A stretch of DNA of 64,000 nucleotides, from positions 705,375-769,374 of the forward strand of contig BCLD01000001.1 of NCBI GenBank assembly GCA_001600875.1. The letters run 5' to 3'. Shown piece after piece: positions 9,976 through 22,810 of this stretch. A model generated the notes under the pieces. It was not told the origin of the DNA. It did no database searches and was given only the letters and a program-made list of their open reading frames with translations. Both the position numbers and the translations under genes were made by a program. This DNA is from Solicoccozyma terricola. Lineage: Eukaryota; Basidiomycota; Tremellomycetes; Filobasidiales; Piskurozymaceae. How positions within the stretch are numbered: position 1 is the first letter of the stretch; the number at the start of each line of letters is the position of its first letter.

Positions 9976-12695
9976 ATGTCGTCTCCTTCCATTCAAACTC
10001 TACCAACTCAGAACACAACCGCAACCTACAGCGTCAAAGCCAGCATGACAATCATGGTGAACAGTTCACCACCACGACCACCTCCTCCACCACCAGTCGC
10101 ATTTGAAAATCAAACAGATGTGGCGGGAGTGATTACATTACCAAAAGGTCAGACGAATGAAGAACAACTGAACGTCGTATCCTTCATTCCATCGTCGTCA
10201 CCTCTCTCTCAACCTTCGTCTTCACCTATCCTCCAACCCGATAATCGTTCGATTCATCTCCCTCGTACACCACATCGAATCTCAAGACGTATTTCTCGTG
10301 GTCGTTCTCGTTCTCGAAACATTCGGACTCGTTCTGCTCAAGATGTTAAAACGTCAAAGACGGTGTATCGTCGTCAAGTGGTTTCGAGGACTGTCTCAGA
10401 GTCTTCTTTGATACGAAAACCGTTGGGGTCGGCGTCGGCGTCGACGTTGGTTTTTGAGAAAAGAGAGATACCGGGTCATTTGGGTAGGACGATGTCTAAT
10501 TTACACCTCGATGATAGAGGAGGAGGGGTATGTAAGACGGAGAGATTGGCAGAGAGGGTTATAGCGAGACAGGTCGTACAAGATATGAGAGGAATGGTGG
10601 TAGTTGAAAGTGATGAAGAGATTGATGATGTTGGTATCGAGATGATGATTAGAAGGAGGAGGTCAATTGGAGTTTCATTCGTTCCGATGATGGGACCGGT
10701 GATTAAAACGATGATACAATCACCTCCCCCTCCCCGCCACTCGTCTATACAACCAACCAAAACATCCTCTCATACGTTGGAGATGGTACTGGAAGAAATT
10801 CGAGCCAAAGAAATGGCAGGTAGTTTGACAGAGACAGAGGTTTCGGTCGATGATGATGATGTTGAAAGGTTTGAAAGATCTGAAATGGTCGGTCCCGGGA
10901 TGGTACCAACGAGTGAGTGGAAGATGGGAGATTGGTTTTCGGACAGAGCAACGCGGTTGACGTTCTTGTTCTGGTACCGTTTTCTTTCTCCCTGCCTCTT
11001 TTTTTTCTTCCCTGATCAAGGTCAACCATGTCCAACCGTAACCGTCTCTCAACCATCCGTCGATGATCATCACAATCTACCTCGACTTCTCAACGTTCAA
11101 ATCGACGACTATGCAACATCGTCATCACCATCGGTCGTTGACATTGCGTATCCACCTCGATCACCCACCATCTCTCCATGTCATAAACACTCGAATTTTC
11201 CTCATCGCCCTTCGCACGGTTATCAGTATGAAGCGAACGAGGAAGAGGTGAAATGTCCGATTACTCTCGGAGCTATCTCGGAGGATCCAGAAGAGGAGGC
11301 GGTGGACGATCCAATCGCCATCGCCACCGCCACCGCCACCGCCATATCCTCCTCCTCTCAGTCGGATTCCGAGGAATCCCAGCTAGACAGCGAAATCGAA
11401 CCTAAAAGTTTCGTTCAGTCCTTCTTCTCCGGTTCGCTCAGTCTCAAGGACGCTTCCGCCGTCGTAGGTCTGAAATTCGGCTTTCCAGGATCATTTCGAG
11501 GGAAATCGAATGGGGTGGTCAAAGAGCAGGGAACGACGATCGGTGTCGATTCTAATGTCGAGAGTACCGCTTCATACGATCCGCTGAATGATCCATTGCC
11601 AGATGGCTCTCTCGGATGGTATAAACCAAAGGCACAGTGGAAGGTGAGATCCCGGTTGTGTTTCGGTTGCTTCATGCGGAGCAGAGTTGGCTGAATTCCT
11701 TCCACTCCCACTCCCATTTTTTCTCATATTTGTTACTTTTTCCGCAGCAAAACCATATGAGCACGAACTGCGACTACAGTCTGTACAATCTCTGCGACGC
11801 CCCATTCGGGATCTTTCAACGTCGTCATCATTGCAGAATGTGTGGCGGCATCTTCTGTCAGGAACACAGCTCCAACAAGCTACTACTCGCCATGCCTTCT
11901 TACATCGACGTCAACCCGGCGGAACGTCTTAGAAATGAGCGTGTCTGTCAAGCTTGCTGGGATGATGTTCATATCCCTGGGAAAGGAGCTCACCGAACTA
12001 AATGGCCAAAGAACTGCGAAGAGGTGAATGTCTCAGTGATCGAGGTGGAACAGACGCCGGTTTCGACCGAAGCGATACGGCCTAGAATCGCCTTGGCTCG
12101 ATATTATTCAGATCCAGCGATCTCTCTTCCTCCTCGCTCTCCATCATCCGCCGACGTACAACGTACCCACTCTACAGTGACTGGAGTACTCGCCACATAT
12201 CCGCTCGCTTCCTGTCGTCCCGATGGATCAGTATCCTCTCCCGTATCACCATCACCTGGAAGCCTCGCTCGGTCAACGTCGTCGTCTACATGGCAAGTCA
12301 CGCCGCAAGTCACACCGCTTGGCAGCACTCAAGGATCGACAGTGTCACTCATGGACCTTGGACGATCCAAATCCTTTTCGAAAGATGCGGATTTCGTGTA
12401 TGAACAGTGGGGGTACAATCGCGAAATCTTCAACGATGAAGCTGAGAGTGACGAGGAACTGGAGAATTATCAAGAGGACGATGAAGCAAGGATGAAGGCA
12501 AGGAAATATCTGATCGTGGATGGTCGTGAGTCGTAATGATGCGCTTCCGTCGCGCAAGTTTCAGGATTTCCCACTTACAATAATCCCGTTTGAAACCCTT
12601 TTCCAGCTATCTCATATACCGTCAACGCGCTACCACGTCAAAGCACCCGCACATTCACATGGCCTTTACCTCTGCCATCGACCACGACCTCTTGA
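9976..12695 (+). CDS. FYVE-type zinc-finger protein (PI3P-binding, endosomal)
   Basis: A protein of roughly 820 residues. The first half is low complexity: poly-Pro near the start, an Arg/Ser stretch RRISRGRSRSRNIRTRS, and acidic segments. After an intron at about 11650-11747 comes a FYVE finger with the phosphoinositide-binding signature QRRHHCRMCGGIFC and ending RVCQACW, so binding to PI3P on endosomes is expected. The Ser/Pro-rich C-terminal part includes WGYNREIFND before an acidic patch. I splice the last coding intron as about 12525-12606 to an end at 12695. Another intron is likely at about 10912-11019, because reading through gives an odd hydrophobic insert. The finger departs from the canonical spacing: the first Cys pair is C-x7-C and the third pair is C-x2-H. 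No catalytic domain is visible. Confidence 0.75.
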
Positions 12696-13031
12696 ATCTA
12701 CAATCTACACCATCTTGTTCTTTTCACTTTTGATCCGACACCCGGTTAAACAGCTGGGTAACAACACTAGCATAATCGCCTCACCACCCAGGCTAAATAC
12801 CTCATAACGAATGTCTTTTCTTCCCTGTTTTGTATCGGCAGGACCTACACACCAAGTTTAATTGCGCATGTTGTGGACTTTCTTGTATCCTATATTACTC
12901 TTTCATCGCATTGAATTTTGTTGACAAGGGCGGATGACATCAGCGAGATTGTTTACAACTTGGGATGCGAATGTTGGTTTCCATCTCAGCTCAACATCAC
13001 CCCCATCATCTCAACACTCATTCATGCAGAG
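12696..13031. other. Short intergenic region between the FYVE and SPO22 genes
   Basis: This 336 bp holds the 3' end of the FYVE transcript and the promoter and leader of the next gene. I see no convincing gene, TATA element or repeat. Confidence 0.5.
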
Positions 13032-16000
13032 ATGGCCAAAGGTCTTACCAAGACAACCGCAAGCGAGGAGGATGAGCAGTACGCAGCATTGCAGAGTGAG
13101 TTGACGATAGTAGCACAGCAACAACAGCCTCACGATCAATCGAAATAAGACACCACCCGCTGATCACCCGCTACGTAGCCTGCCTCTCCGTTGCAAAGAC
13201 ACAGCTCAACAAGTTCACCCTCGCACTCAACTCCTCAAGCACACCGATCATCTCCTCCGATCTCCTCGAATCATTTCGCCAACTCACTGCGAGATCAGAG
13301 GCGTTCTCCATCCTCTTATTGACACCGTTGAGGAAAGCTGGGAAAAAGAGGAAGTCGAACGAACTGGATGAAGAGAGGGAAGTGACGGAGAAGATCCGAG
13401 AGAAAGAAAGAGAAAGAAAGAAAGACTGGATCGATTGCCAAGGTTGGTATGGCACGGGCTTTCAAATCATGGAGATCAGAAACCTGACTGCGCGATGTCG
13501 ATGAATCTCGAGCAGGTGTTCAGATGTGGAATCTCGCCATGCAGCTCAGACAATCTATCTCGATGGTGGACAAGGACAAGAGGAACAGATCCTCCCAAAA
13601 ACAACGGGATCTCGTGAAGCTACTAGCCATGGGTGAGAGTTTCGGTTCTTTTCCTGGAACGAATGATTAGCTGACAGAGGATGGAATCCAGTCCGTTTGG
13701 CGGCATTCAGATTGGTCGAAACTGCGATGGACAACAGACCGCAATCACCGTGTATCTCTTTCTTCTCCATCAAATCCAAGTGTTAAGACTCTTATGAAGC
13801 AATCTCCCACCTAGATCTACAGAGGATATTGAGCCTAGTTCCGAAGACTGCGACCGAACTACAGAGTAAGTCGTCGGTTGAAGCACGATTGATTGGGAAC
13901 GCCAATATATTCGGTTGAAACGCGGCTTGGTAGATGCTGGAATGACCGAGGAAGCAACCGCCGTCCTATCAAGTGGTGCGACAGTGAGTCGGTATATTTT
14001 TGCGGCCTTTACGACCGCCTTCAAATAGAACCATCGCGAACAGTACGAAAAAACCTTCTCCGAGATCGATGTTCAGTCCTTGGATCGGGAAGCTCAACGT
14101 GGCAGGTTGAAGACGATCACAGGATTCCTTCTTGCTCGTGTTGAGATGGTGGGTGAATCGGGAAGGCGTTTCGCCAATATATATATTGATCCCAGAATCG
14201 AACAGGAGGCGTCAAGGAGCAATTGGGATCTGGGAATAACCTTCATGAACCGAGCAATCGGTAAGAGTCGAACAAGGAACTCTCGAGGATGAGACAAGCG
14301 CTAATAGTGTATTTCGACAGAAATTGCAAAGTCTGGCCTGCTCGTGGTTTCAGATGTGGGTGTCGTGGACCCACATTTTATCTTGTAGGCGTGTCGTTGA
14401 GCCTCTTTACAGCTCGAGCCAGTCATCGCCAAATGTTGGTCGGTTGGGGCATCTTTCCTCGATTCTACCGCCAAATCGACAGCGCTTCAACCTACCGAAA
14501 TGGAAGCAACGATAGACGGCCAGACCCCTGCTCAAAAGGCACAGATGGCGGTCGAATGGTTCAGAATGGGTTTGACAATCACTGACAGGTTGGAAAATGG
14601 TTCGCCAGGAGAAGAAACGAAGAATCTGAAGCATTTGAAGGTGGTGTCAACGCTCGTAGATCAGTGGCGTGCTTGACTGATGAATACCCTGTTTTCAGCA
14701 ATCCCTCATGCGGGGACTCGGTGAGCAGTCCTCTTCGCATCCCTACACATGCTGGCTGTTTGATATTGCCTCTGCTCGCTAGCTCGTGCGCTGTTTGACT
14801 CTCGTACGGTCGTGAGGGAAAATTTAGCCGCAGCAGAGGTAGTTATCGACGAGATCCTCTCCTCGGAAGTTTCAGATGTAAGCCGTCGACAAATTGTTGC
14901 CCTATCGTTGCTGACGGAGAGGCAACGTTCAGATCAGCCAAATGCTCTACTCCACGAAACTCGAGATCCTTCGTCAGCGTGCAAGTAGCCAGGAAGAGAT
15001 CCTAACCGGTATGTGAAGGAAGGTTGGGAAGCTCATTCCAAAAGTACTCTAACAGAGATATGGCTCCAGTATTTGGTCGGATGTTGCGGCATCTGGACTG
15101 GACAGACGAAAAATTACTCTGGTCAGTAGGCAGAGTACCGATGTGTCGAATCCCCCTAAATTGTCCTTCCACCCCGACAGCCTGCTATCTGAGATCAATT
15201 CGTTTTCTTCCACCCGGTGAGATCATCCAGCAAACACGCCCAGCAGGTTTGTTGCATCTGACATCCCATGATCGCTAGACCGGAGACGATCGCCCCCGCA
15301 CTTCATCTCACCCTCGAATCTTGCTTGTCTGGCAAGGACAACAAATGTGTGTCCTACGTCGACAAGGTGCTACTCGAGCTCCTTGTGCATTTGCAAACGC
15401 GTGTCCAGGTGGATCCCAAGCAAACTCAAATGGCTCTGGAGACGGCACTGCACAGTGAGGAATCGCTGTGTTGGAAACAGATCATGATGGCAGCTGAGTA
15501 ATGACTATCCTCGTAGAGATATCAGCAAAAAAGGATTACGGCCTGGGATCTACTGAAGCTTTGGCGTGCGCAATGGTAAGCGAACGGTCTGGTACGGTGG
15601 TTAGAGTTACACATCAGAATAACCAGAGCTACTGAACCCAGATCATCTGGAGAATTGGCGACCTCCTGTTCGCGAGTGATACGCTAGCATCGTACGCTGC
15701 GTTTTGGTGTGAGTAGCGAAGGGCGAGGGGAAACGAGACTGGTCGTTGAAAAGTTATTTCTCGCAGACAAGATCGCTGGTTCTCCCATTTTTCAAGGCGG
15801 AGATACAGCGATGGCTTTAAAGAGCTGCAAGTGAGTCACAATATACTGAAACACCGTTTCATGCACTCAACACTCGATGCTGGTAGGAAGCTTGCGCTCT
15901 GTATGATCAAGTCCGGAGAGCATGCCGCCGCTCAAGAAGAATTGAAGAATTGCAATCCGCGTGATCAAGGGGTCCTGTATCTTTTGTTTTTGATCGCTGT

Positions 16001-18293
16001 AGCCCAAGGTCAGTCGTACTCCTCGTGAAACCGACGACACGGCTGATGAAGGAAACGTTTGAAGGAGAGGATGCCAGGGGTGGGTAACCATATAGTCCAA
16101 TGGGAAATATGCGAAAGCTCATGATCTGGACTAACAGCCGCCGTAATTGTCGAGAGCATTGCGGAAGACTCAGGCATAGATGGGGGATTGCTACTGATGG
16201 TTGCGTGAGTCTGCAATCCCCTCATCGTCCTATAGGGCTTCACCGACCTCTCAAAAACTACAGGGAGATAGCCAACGAAACTGGCAGACCATCGCTTGTG
16301 TTAGCAACCCTTCACGCTCTTGCCGGTGCCATGAAGAGGGACACAGCGTTTCCGGTGACAGTCGACTGTCTGGTTCTACAACGGTGAGTAGCCGATTGAC
16401 AAAAGCCACCCTCTTCGAGGGTTACAGCTTGCACCCGGTTTGGCATACCCCACACAGCGCTATCTTACGATTGAAAATAGGGCAGATAGACGACGCTATC
16501 AAGAGCAAAGCTCAAGGAAGTGCTGAAGGAAGTACGCTGTGAGTCTTTTTGGCAAAGTCACACGGTCGGTGGAGCTGACGAATAGGTCCTGTCTTGTGTA
16601 GAAGTACACTCTGGCAAGGTCTTTTCGCGCAACTTTGCGAAGGTAGGTTTTGTCAAACCTGGTCCCGCTCACGTCCTTACAAATCGTTACATGCAGGGCT
16701 TGAGGTTTGCAAAACGGCAACAAACACTGATCGAAAGGAGCTTGCGTGGTTCTACAAAACCACTTACAACATCGCTGCAAAGGCAGCAGATGTTCTAGAC
16801 GACTCGCTCCTCGTTGCCAGCTTTTTCGATATCGCTCTGGAGGTAAGCTTGGTGTTTGAACGAGGTGAAACACAAGGCTGAGCTTCCTACAACTGCAGTT
16901 CATGGACCTCTACTTCCAGTCTGAGCCTCCAAATGATTGTGACCCGTCATTTGTGTGGCATCGAGCTCTAGCCATCTATGCAAGCGTAACGGCGAAAGGT
17001 GGCGCATGCTCCCAATCGAGATCAGCGCCTTTGAGCTGAAGATACAATGTCCGCAGTGATGTCGGCCAGAAGCGACCAAACCTCAACAAAGGTGAGTATT
17101 CCACTTCTATCGCTCGTTTTTTTGCCTTGCTCTACAGCTCATTTTCGCAGGCGAACTCGCTGGCAGAATGTTTGCCGAAGATCGCCCTGCTTCGGTCGAC
17201 TCTTACCAATATACCACCGTTTCAAGACTACGCAGAGCATCTAGACCAGATGAAGCATGTCAGCTTGGTGTTCGAAGTGGAAGTGAAGGCTGGTCTGAAG
17301 GACTGGGAGGGTTTGATTATCGTCTTTAAAGTACGCGTACACTCAGTTTCAGCTCGACTATCACTAATGATTCGGTCACCAGGGGATGGCAGAAGATCAG
17401 TTGGAATTGATTACTTGCGAGGCTATTGCCGACATCGTTGTGAGTTCCTAGATGGTATGCAATCTGGCGGTACGTTGATATCACCGAGTTTGCAGCTTCA
17501 TTCAGGTGCACCGATTGCAGGTCAGTGAATTCCGTCATCCTCTACTCTCCACGGTCTGATATCAGTCGAGTGGGTGCAGTCCAATACGCCGGTCTTCAAT
17601 CTGCAGTTGAGGTCATTCTTCAGCAAAACGCTACATCAGCCGTGGCGTTTACTAGGTGCGTCCGTGAGCCTTGATGAGTCAGAGATATAGCTGAACTCTC
17701 CCTGCTGTCAGGTGGCTACGAGCCATAATGCTTCTGCTGCTTCATCGCAATGACAAGGGAGACGTGGAAAAGATCCTAAATCTCACGGAGAAGGCGAAGA
17801 GGGTGATGAGCTCGAGTAAAGATGTGAGTTATTGAAGGCATGGATGGCTACTTGTCGACGCTGAACGTGTATCTGCAGTACCCACAAGACGAGATTGACT
17901 GGATTCTCAAAGCTCTATGGAATCAAGGTCTACAATCTCTAAAGTCAGTGGCACGATATCGACGAGCGATGATATGTCTGATCAAACTAGACTTTCCAGC
18001 ACTGCGGAGAAAACGGTGGGCAAGAAATACCTCGAAGCAAGCTTATCGATATGCCAGTATCACCAGGAAGGTGATGGCTTGAAGGAGCAGGTAAATTTGA
18101 AGGCAGCTGAATAAAATCGTCGTACGCTTGCTCACCGAGGCCTTCACAGATGCACATCCAATACTCGCAAGTGTGCTCTGAATATTCAAGACCCCTGCGT
18201 GCACTGACATTTCCACATTACCTCACAGTCGGATTCTTTCGTCGTCATGAGCCAAGCCATGTCCTGAGCAGTAACGTAATTCAGTTGTATTAG
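13032..18293 (+). CDS. SPO22: SPO22/ZIP4-like meiotic TPR protein
   Basis: Helical-repeat protein of the SPO22/ZIP4/TEX11 family, which acts in meiotic crossover formation and chromosome pairing. Start ATG 13032 (MAKGLTKTTASEEDEQYA), stop 18291-18293. The coding sequence is split into about twenty small exons, many under 200 bases. Family-like segments are MWNLAMQLRQSISMVDKDKR near 13525, VRLAAFRLVETAMDN near 13692, RGLVDAGMTEEATAVLSSG near 13920, the exon at 15270-15500, and the characteristic YPQDEIDWILKALWNQGL near 17880. A Lys/Arg/Glu-rich insertion (about 13328-13430) interrupts the N-terminal part. The final exon begins near 18149 (MHIQYSQVCSEYSRPLRA). The family call rests on the WNLA and YPxxEIxW blocks and the helical character. 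Individual exon joins in 14.2-17.5 kb are provisional. Confidence 0.75.
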
Positions 18294-18823
18294 AAGCCGT
18301 ATCGTCAGCGCTGTTGAATGGGTCCTTGCAATCGCAAGACGTTGGCTGCGTATGGGGGGCGAGTGGCAAATTATCCTGAACCGTGCCTGAAATAAAGATC
18401 GTATTGAAGGCATACTTCCGCAGCAATGAGATACCGGCCAATACCTTTACCAGAATGAGAAACTTGGCTACCCATACATTAACATGTCATAGAGCCTCCG
18501 TCATACAGGTACCAAGAACATAGATATGGTCGTCCGACTCGCTCTTGGACGAAAAAGACGACGATCCGATGGAGCTTAGCTGAACGAATAACAATTGATG
18601 CCTCTGACGTCGACATGTAGCAAGACATTTTACTTACCCAGCTCCTTGCGCTTCACTCTTGGCATATATCCCGGAGCAGGCAGTGACGACACCTGGTCTG
18701 CGAAAGTAAGCGGTGTGGGACAATTCGATCCGGGGCCCCGAAGAAATGTTAACCGGACGCGTTTCAACTGGGATCCAGCGACATCCCAGTCACATTCTCG
18801 ACACCACCTCCCTCCTCCCTGCC
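18294..18823. other. Intergenic region between SPO22 and TMEM135-like genes
   Basis: This 530 bp shows only short frames on both strands with no recognisable protein features. It probably holds the SPO22 3' UTR and the promoter and leader of the following gene. Confidence 0.5.
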
Positions 18824-20567
18824 ATGGCTCCAGCGACAAGGGAGACTCACGCGGATAGCCTGTACCTCACACGAACAGCCATCGGGGCTGGAAAAGTGTT
18901 TGGATCGACGTATGGCGTCTTGACGTTGCTGAAATGCTTGAAGATGTTATTATCGACGAGGTGAATCGAGTGCGAGAGCCCTTTTGGTATGCACTTTCGA
19001 CTGACGACGCCGTAACAATGACAGACGCAAGCATGGAGGTTCTAGAAAGCTACAATCGGAAGTGAAAGATATCATCCGGAATCTCGAATCGATCAAGATC
19101 TCCACTTTTATCGCGTTATATCCAGCATTGTACAAGCTCATACGACGGTATCAACGTCATCAAGCCCTTCCACCGATCGCGCAAACATCGTCCATCGCAT
19201 CCATCAGTCTACTCCCCCTTGTACTCCTCCTCCCATCATCGATTACCACCCATCTCAACTTGTACTCCTTCTCTGCCCTCGCCGTCTCCGTAGCCAACAA
19301 AGCAGAACTCGACGGCCATCTTACTCGGATACCGAGATGGCTGAAGAAGGGCGGTGGATGGTGGTTGTTCCCTCTCACGCAGGGTTGGCTGTTGTATCTG
19401 AGTGTCTTTGAACCTCATACATTCCCGGATACGTATAGGCGGGTCATCGTCAATGTGAGTAGAAAAACAAAGGTCGATGTAGAATGTGTTTGCACTTGCA
19501 GTAGACTGCTGACGACTGCATAACGGGTTCCTATTATTTATTTTTCAGAGATCGACCAATTACCTTCCTGTCAAGCCGAACGCCCCATCCCCAAACTCAC
19601 TCATCACTCTTCTCCCTCTCTTCACCATCCCGCCATCCTACCCTAAGGTTACCGAAGCTCTGTCCCTCACACACCTCGCTCCTTTCCATCAGATCATCGA
19701 CTCCGCACATCCTGCACAAGTCAGAGCGCTATGCGCTACGCTTCATCCAGATGAACCGGGGTGTATGAGTAATGCAGTGAAGGCTGTTGTTGGAGCTTGG
19801 CCTGGGTCAGCTGGATTAGTGGGAGGATATACCGGTTTGATGTTGTTATTGAGAGGGAGAAAGACGGTGTTGAGAGAGTGAGTTTGATGGTGGTGGAAGG
19901 TGCGATGGAATCGAACGCTGACGATGCTGGGTTGTCGCGTTGTCTCTCGGGGGAAATACTAGTCCTCGGAAGGCCCTTCTGATGTGGGCAAATGCGACGG
20001 TTCGAGGAGCTAGTTTTATCAGTCTTAGTATCAGCACAGCATGGGTATGTCCCCTGCCTTATTGGTTCTCGCGTCGTTGAAAACTATCCGCTGATGGCCG
20101 TTTCGGCCACAAGGCAATGACATGTTTATTCCAACGTTTGTTCCCACCTTCACTCCTACGCCGATCGAGGTTTTCTCTCGGCGGGTTCATCGCAGGTCTT
20201 TGGATCTTCTTGGTTCCATCTTCGAGGAGGTTGGAACTGGGTATGTATACATTGAGACTGAGTCTATTGAGTGGTTGGAAATTGGGATTGAGCAAGAGTT
20301 GGTGGAAAAGATGGAGGTGGGCTGACCGGACGGACGCAAATATGAATGGTCACGATACTGACTTTTGCATTGGCCATTAACAGGTACCTGCATGGACTAC
20401 CTTTCGTGGTGTGCTTTGCGATGCTGTTGGAATTGAGGCGAAGAGACAAGGGGGCGGTGGATGGTTGGGTAGGAAGGGCTATTGGATGGCTGGAGTGGGA
20501 CACAGATGTCATTGACAGCAGCACGAAGGATGTGACGGCGAAGACGGACAATGAGGACGAGAATTGA
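18824..20567 (+). CDS. TMEM135-like multi-pass membrane protein
   Basis: Multi-pass membrane protein resembling the TMEM135 family, whose animal members act at mitochondria and peroxisomes in lipid and organelle dynamics. Start ATG at 18824 (MAPATRETHADSLYLTRTA). Coding exons are joined by introns at about 18961-19023, 19455-19548, 19878-19956, 20045-20114 and 20316-20383, ending at 20567. Hydrophobic segments include ISLLPLVLLLPSSIT, GWWLFPLTQGWLLYLSV, GSAGLVGGYTGLMLLL and SLGGFIAGLWIFLVP. The block FIAGLWIFLVPSSRRLELGMY matches the family's C-terminal repeat, in which Ser/Arg follow a hydrophobic helix. The C-terminus is a soluble acidic tail. Another fungal membrane family with similar repeats is possible, so the function is inference only. 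Confidence 0.7.
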
Positions 20568-20804
20568 TGGTTGTTCCAGAGGATAGCAGTGATCGACGAC
20601 CATCGATGCGGTGACGTCATCTCCCACGTGATAACCACGTGGAAACCTGTTTCCAAAGAGATCGATCGCCGGATTGTTAATGTTTGTTGGCACCATGCCT
20701 TGTACAGCATTCCTATTCCGGTGTTTGAGGACTACTGGCAGCTTGCAGGATACTTCAAGGTTACTATTCTTGCCTGTCTATCGTCCTGCTCATATCTCTC
20801 TCAG

Positions 20805-22805
20805 ATGATCAAACGCAGTCGTTCGACATCTTCGAGCGAAGTGGAGGCTTCCGTCAAACCAAAGCAGCGAGTCCCTCCGAGTCGTGAGTGCTAACAAACA
20901 GCAACTCTACAATGACGGACCGCTGATATCCTTCAGCTAGCACATAAAAAGGTCAAGATTGATCATTCCTTCAAAAGCCCATCGCCGGAAACGATATCGG
21001 AATGGGCAGATTGGCCAGCACCGAGGGATGCTATGGCTCTGGCGAGGTTGTTCATCCAGGATATGTGCGTGTATTGATCGCGTGGGGTACTTCCCGCGAC
21101 GCTGATGCTCGTCTTGTAGTGCTAGACACCGCCGTCGGGTGCTGCTCGTGCCCGACAAGGATGCTGACGGTTTATCGGCCGGTCTAGTGCTGCACAAGAC
21201 ACTTTGCCTCCTCGGGATTGATCCGGCTGACATCCACGTACATGTCCTGTCCAAGGGAACGAATGTGCATTCATCTTCAGAGATCGCAACCATGGAGGCG
21301 CTGGTTGAGCAGCATGATATCGAGCGCGCGATCGTGCTCGACCAAGGGAGCCGACCTGGAGCAATTCTACGGAATCTGAAGGGAGTAGGTCTCGCCGGTC
21401 TTATGGTGATTGATCATCATCAGTCAAAGGAGGTATGTCGATGAGATATGAGAGACGGGTAGGTAAAGCTGAACAAAAATTCGCCACAGTTCCCCCCGGA
21501 CGCTACTATTCTGACCGCATGTAGCACCTCCCCAATCGCTACCACATCCCTGCTCACATACCTCATGTGTCTGCCTCTGCACCCACGGGTTCGTTACGAA
21601 GCAGACTGGGCGGCCTTGATGGGTGTAATTGGAGACCTTGGACCAGGTACAAAATGGGGCCAACCACCCTGGCCCGCTCATATTGGAGAAACAGCGAAGA
21701 GGTATGGGAGCAAGACAATAGCTGACGCTGTAGCTGCGATCAATGCACCGAGGAGAACAGCGGAGTATAATGGTGAGCGGCAGGCGCGACAAGAGTACTC
21801 CTGATTCCCGAAGCTGATTGACAGATTCTTGCAGTGAAGAAAGCGTGGGATGTGAGAATCCCCTTCTTCTCGAGATCCTGGACGGAATCCTTTACCTCCC
21901 TCGCATTCGCAGATTCTTTTGTCAGCGTCGGATCCCAAGCAAGTTGCTACCAACGCTTTCCTCAAACTGTGCAGGTTGGATGTTAACCAAGAGGTGACAA
22001 AATGGCAAGCTTCCGGTGAACAGAAACGGCCGTATGAGGTTGCCTCGCCGTTCATAACGACTTTCTACTGCAGCCCCGCGTTTCTCTGCCGATGGGAAGG
22101 TCGCACTCGTACGGGTAGAGACGGGCTTTCAAGGTGAGAAGCATTCAGACCCGGTCGCTCTATTGGGGGCTCACACTACCCGCCTTCAGTCCACCCCGTT
22201 ATCGCCACTCGCTGGGCAGGAACGCTCAAGAAGGCTCGGACATTACAGATGGTCATGGTGCGCAAGACAAATTATTGCATGAGATAACATTATGCTTAGC
22301 ATTGTCAACATGGCAGTGCGCCAACACTGGTTTCAATCCTGATCCGAATAAGATTTCCTTCTCTTGTCGGATATCCGCTAGCTTGCGATCTTTACCCGAG
22401 GATGAGAGGCGTGAGTTCCATCCCGTCCAAGAGATAGTTATACCGTCATGTTTGACCGGAGACATACATCTGCAGCCAACCTAATCGAGCTGCTGAAAGA
22501 GTATGGTAACTCCATCGATGGGTTCATGGAGCGAGTTGGCGAGGATTTTGCTCGAGGACACAAGGAAGCAACAGGTGGGATCATCGCAAAGGTGCGTGTT
22601 GGATCTTACACGAAAAAATGGACCCGGTAGGCTGATGTTCAAAGTCCGACAGACGGAGTTTGAGCACCTTTTGAAGGCTATCGGGATCGATGAGACGCCT
22701 ACGCCCAAGAAGGCGGCCAAGTCTTCAACCAAGACTGGCAAGGGCAAGGTCATCGATCCTGGCCAGAAGAACGGTATTCTGGATTTCTTCCCTCGCAAGA
22801 GATGA
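20805..22805 (+). CDS. RecJ-like DHH-family phosphoesterase with C-terminal PIP-like motif
   Basis: DHH superfamily phosphoesterase (the RecJ, NrnA and Cdc45 relatives), probably a nuclease or oligonucleotidase. Start ATG 20805, followed by a basic Ser-rich leader (MIKRSRSTSSSEVEA). Motif I is VPDKDADGLSAG near 21150, giving the DxD metal ligands. Motif III is VIDHHQSKE near 21400, the DHH signature, followed by EADWAALMGVIGDLG. The second half (about 21950-22630) holds FSADGKVALVRVETG and HPVIATRWAGTLKKA, resembling the DHHA1-type substrate-binding domain. About eight introns are present. The C-terminus is a basic linker ending KNGILDFFPRKR, which fits a PCNA-interacting (PIP) box followed by basic residues. 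The stop at 22803-22805 is 5 bp from the end of the convergent gene. Known relatives act in recombination, repair or nucleotide recycling; the exact substrate is unknown. Confidence 0.85.
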
Positions 22806-22810
22806 TCGGC

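Noticed and set aside
9345..9992. A 215-codon minus-strand open frame upstream of the FYVE gene
   Set aside because: It lies over the FYVE promoter and leader, is largely simple sequence (Pro/Ile repeats from GGGAATG units), shows no domain, and would overlap the start of a well-supported gene.
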